From Haemaphysalis longicornis (taxonomy: Eukaryota > Arthropoda > Arachnida > Ixodida > Ixodidae), in NCBI GenBank assembly GCA_013339765.2, contig CM023457.1, positions 80,534,192-80,598,191 on the forward strand: DNA of 64,000 nucleotides. The letters are read 5' to 3'. The first letter of the stretch is position 1; each line of letters starts with the position of its first letter. Positions 61,358 to 64,000 of this stretch are shown piece by piece. Under the pieces are notes generated by a model. It saw only the letters and a program-made list of their open reading frames with translations. It searched no databases and had not been told where the DNA came from. A program made the position numbers and the translations under genes.

Positions 61358-63004
61358 TATTTTACAGCATTCCATTCATTTTGACATGTGACAGGCGTGG
61401 TTTGTTCCTGTGTTGAACCACGGAAAAACTGTGCTCAGCGAACGCCTGTTCCAAAACCTAAAGCCCGGGTCGCTAGAGGGAGAGTGCGGGCGTGCTTTGA
61501 AGTGCCGCGTTAGCCCTACGCGGATGGCTCGGCGCTTGAGAGGTTCTTCATTGGCCAACACATGGCAGCGGTGTGACGAGCGTTGCCTTGTTTGTCCAGC
61601 GGCACAAAACAAAAACGACGCAAACAACAACACCGAGTGTCGCCGATGGCCTCGAGCTGTCGAGTTTGTGTACTCTGGGGAGAGAAGAGGGCGGGAAGAA
61701 AGGAGGGCGCGGCGGTCAAGGCCTTGCGTGCCGAGATTAGCTGGCAGCGCGAACCGGATCACAACGGCGCTATCGGAGGCAATGCGATGCTCCTTGCCGT
61801 CCAATGCCAAGGCTTCTTCTTCTTCGCGGAAGCGCGTCTTCACGTGCTCCGTGAATGCCCCAAGGAGATCGTGGCGGAGTTCCAGGTTGCAACCATGTGA
61901 TGCCTTCGAGCAGTGGCTGAGAATACGCTAGCGCCTCTCTTTTTATGGGGGAAGGGGGAATGAGATACGAAGGCCGTAGATAGCCTCTCGAGGTTGTTTG
62001 GCGTTGGCGCGTGCTTCGGAGGGGCTGTACGTGCGACCTGGCGTGCGAGTCAAAAACAAAAACGCAGAAGAATCGTAACAGTAGATAGCGAGACCGAGAA
62101 GGGTGTCAGGTGGCTGAATCGTTGTACGGTGGACTGATGTGAGAGAACTTAGTCACGGCTGCTGGTTGTGCACGGTTCTCTCGCGTCCGTAAGTGGCTGG
62201 GCGACCAAGAACTCGTGATCAGACAGCGGCGCCATCAAGACGAAAGTACACACGGCGCCGTTCCGGCAGCTTGTGAAATCCTCGCGCTGCATTCTCTGTT
62301 CGCCCAAATCGAGGTACCTTTGCTCAATTCAGGATGAACCAAAAATTCTAAAATATCATTGGTACGTCACTGCCGCACAGGCTATATAACACGACGTGGT
62401 AAAACTTAAATCTGTAGCTTTCCAGTGTGTTGCTCTCCGTAGACAATGCGTAACACCTGGCCGCTGAATAACGCATTGCATCTGACACTTATAATGGCGA
62501 ATAAATGCACCGCACTTATTTTTTTGGTCCCTGTCGAGTGTACAGTAACATTACCTGCGGTAGTGAGATCGAGCTCGGAAGGTCATATTGAAGTCAGTTG
62601 GTAGTGCAAGTAGAAATAACTATTATGCAACTCGATTATTAAGGTTGCCGCAAGGTACGAATTGTCAAATTTCTCCCGGCAGTCGCTTCTCATTGGCTAA
62701 ACACGCTGAGATTCAATGGGAAACATATTCCCTACAAAGCCGTGTTTCTAGCTGCCCCTGAAGCGCTGTGGTATACTACTGGCTTTTTCCCAAATAACTG
62801 AGGACTCACTGCAGCGACGAGAAGACTGAGGTTCGGGTTCGACATTGCGAGATTTTCTTTTCTTTTTTTTTTTGCTTTCGGAATTTTTTGGTCGTGGTAA
62901 TTCTGTTAACGTTTTTTTTTACTATGGTTTTTACAACATAGCTCGACGCACATGTAGACTTCTAGAATGTGTTGAATTACGTTTAATACAGGTTGTGTTC
63001 TGTG
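61358..63004. other. Unassigned stretch
   Basis: No gene recognised. 61440-61900 is CpG-rich with open frames on three phases but no known domain. T-rich runs at 62864-62874 and 62911-62919. Confidence 0.3.
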
Positions 63005-63140
63005 TCGCTGGGCTAGGTTAGATTAGCTTTGTTGCAGTTGGGCTGGATTTGGGTAGGTTATGATGCGTTCGGTTATGTTGCGTTACGTTAGGTTTGGTGA
63101 GGTTATGTTATTTAGGTTAGGGTAAGTCGGGTCGTAATAT
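63005..63140 (+). repeat. Degenerate GGTTA-rich tract
   Basis: GGTTA occurs many times (CTAGGTTAGATTAG, TAGGTTATG, GAGGTTATG, TTTAGGTTAGGGTAAG) mixed with variants. The arthropod telomere repeat is TTAGG, which in phase is GGTTA; this could be a decayed interstitial telomere-like tract or an unrelated low-complexity repeat. Confidence 0.4.
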
Positions 63141-63479
63141 TCAGCAAATTTTAGGCCAGCCAGCTTTTATGGAAACTGCCGTGAGAATTTCCCGGGGGCA
63201 ATTTGTCACGGCTGCCGTAACATTGGACGCAGCCTTGTCGCAATACCTTCTTTCTATCAATTTTAATGTTGAATTGAATTTGTTAGCGTTCACCGGGAAC
63301 GTTCGCATTTACGGACAATTCTTGCAAAGTACTGAACACGAGGTGTGACCAGAAGCCCGGCGGTGACGTCTGTCCAGTTCTGAAAGCTTGAATTGCTACC
63401 CGTTGGACACTTTGCATGACTGTCCATGGGTTGGAGCTTCTACCACCTATCTTTTTTCGTCCCCTCTGTGGGCCTTGAA
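63141..63479. other. Unassigned stretch
   Basis: Nothing recognised. Confidence 0.35.
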
Positions 63480-63898
63480 ATGGCGTGGTCCCATCTTACG
63501 GGGTGTTTCCGTCTCGGAGGTGTCGTTGCTCCCCCGGCACTGTTTACTGCGGCAGGCAGTATCTGCTAGTAATCCGTTCTGGGGGTGAGCGCGCTCTCTG
63601 CCCGCGTCCAATCTCTCCTGACGTGCCGATAATAGCAACAAAGCTGCTCGGGCGACGACCGCCTACTGTAACAGCCTCGGGCAGCGATCGTCTCCGCTTA
63701 CCCCGAGGAAAGCGAGCGACACATGCAAAGTATCTTTCTTCTTGATGCCGAGTCGAGACATAAAGGATAGCCGAGGCGCCAACTTTATCTCCGTTACGAA
63801 TCCTCGACAGCGTCGGGCAACGGCGAGCCTTTTTTTCTTTCGTTCTTTGAAGAACTGTGATAGTAGACCTCTCTAGCCGTCGTTGACCGATTGAGAAG
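63480..63898 (+). promoter_or_regulatory. Third CpG-rich region with possible first exon
   Basis: CpG-rich text (GCTCGGGCGACGACCGCC, CCGAGGAAAGCGAGCGAC) ends ATTGAGAAG then GTCAGTACAG, a possible donor with the last exon base at 63898. The frame 63485-63745 has no domain. Same pattern as the 52.9-kb candidate. Confidence 0.25.
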
Positions 63899-64000
63899 GT
63901 CAGTACAGCCATGAGACGGCCACGAGGGGTGACGGGTTAACTCAGACCACGCGGGGATGTCTAACACCGAAATTTCGTGTTCCTGGTCATCGCCATTTTT

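Noticed and set aside
61410..61931. 173-codon plus-strand ORF
   Set aside because: Arg/Ser-rich translation of a CpG-rich region open in several frames; no conserved motif.

Overview
The window looks like repeat-dense intergenic or intronic DNA from an arthropod nuclear genome, most likely a hard tick (Ixodidae). The evidence is eight or more copies of a tRNA-headed SINE that closely resembles tick Ruka-type SINEs (identification from memory, not searched), many 5'-truncated non-LTR retrotransposons, short inverted-repeat DNA elements, long homopolymer and dinucleotide tracts, and almost no long single-exon coding sequence. It is clearly not bacterial: there are no operons or ribosome binding sites, and the few gene-like signals are CpG-rich promoter-like stretches with short exons ending in splice donors.

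Layout. 0-6.6 kb: a SINE with a perfect 14-bp target duplication lies against a LINE copy whose RT/RNase H reading frame is still open; then a LINE C-terminus, a dispersed repeat split by a pogo-like MITE, and one LINE nested inside another. 6.6-11 kb: inverted-repeat elements, a (TGGAT)n-bearing composite element, and a 1.34-kb foldback with ~330-bp arms around a LINE fragment. 11-18 kb: a SINE, a foldback, small tandem duplications and a CTAG-ended MITE. 18.2-22.7 kb: the composite element inserted in the tail of a minus-strand LINE, a short coding-like ORF just upstream of that LINE, and two head-to-tail copies of the same repeat seen at 3.3 kb. 23-34 kb: SINEs, a LINE tail, a cluster of short palindromes, a CpG-rich stretch ending in a splice donor, a MITE nested in a SINE, and a second CTAG MITE with a 6-bp target duplication. 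34-44 kb: several copies of a repeat carrying TGACGTCA sites, RTE-type LINE tails, and one pogo-like MITE nested in another. 44.5-46.6 kb: the best host-gene candidate (CpG-rich promoter, ATG exon, consensus donor at 45600) followed by an LTR remnant with a tRNA-Phe-type primer binding site. 47-64 kb: more SINEs, a 908-bp pogo-like element, a second CpG-rich stretch with a possible ATG exon at 52.9 kb, an AT-rich hAT-like element, and a third CpG-rich stretch at 63.4-63.9 kb.

How it fits together: all plausible host-gene signals (donors near 14580, 27969, 45600, 52913 and 63898) are on the plus strand. One explanation is a large gene running rightward out of the window, with alternative promoters and intron space filled by transposons; this is inference, since no downstream exon was identified with confidence. 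The clearest new observations concern mobile DNA: a two-copy CTAG-ended MITE family, a LINE family in which the last RNase H catalytic Asp is His in three copies, several datable nested insertions, and a composite tRNA-like element with expanding pentanucleotide arms.
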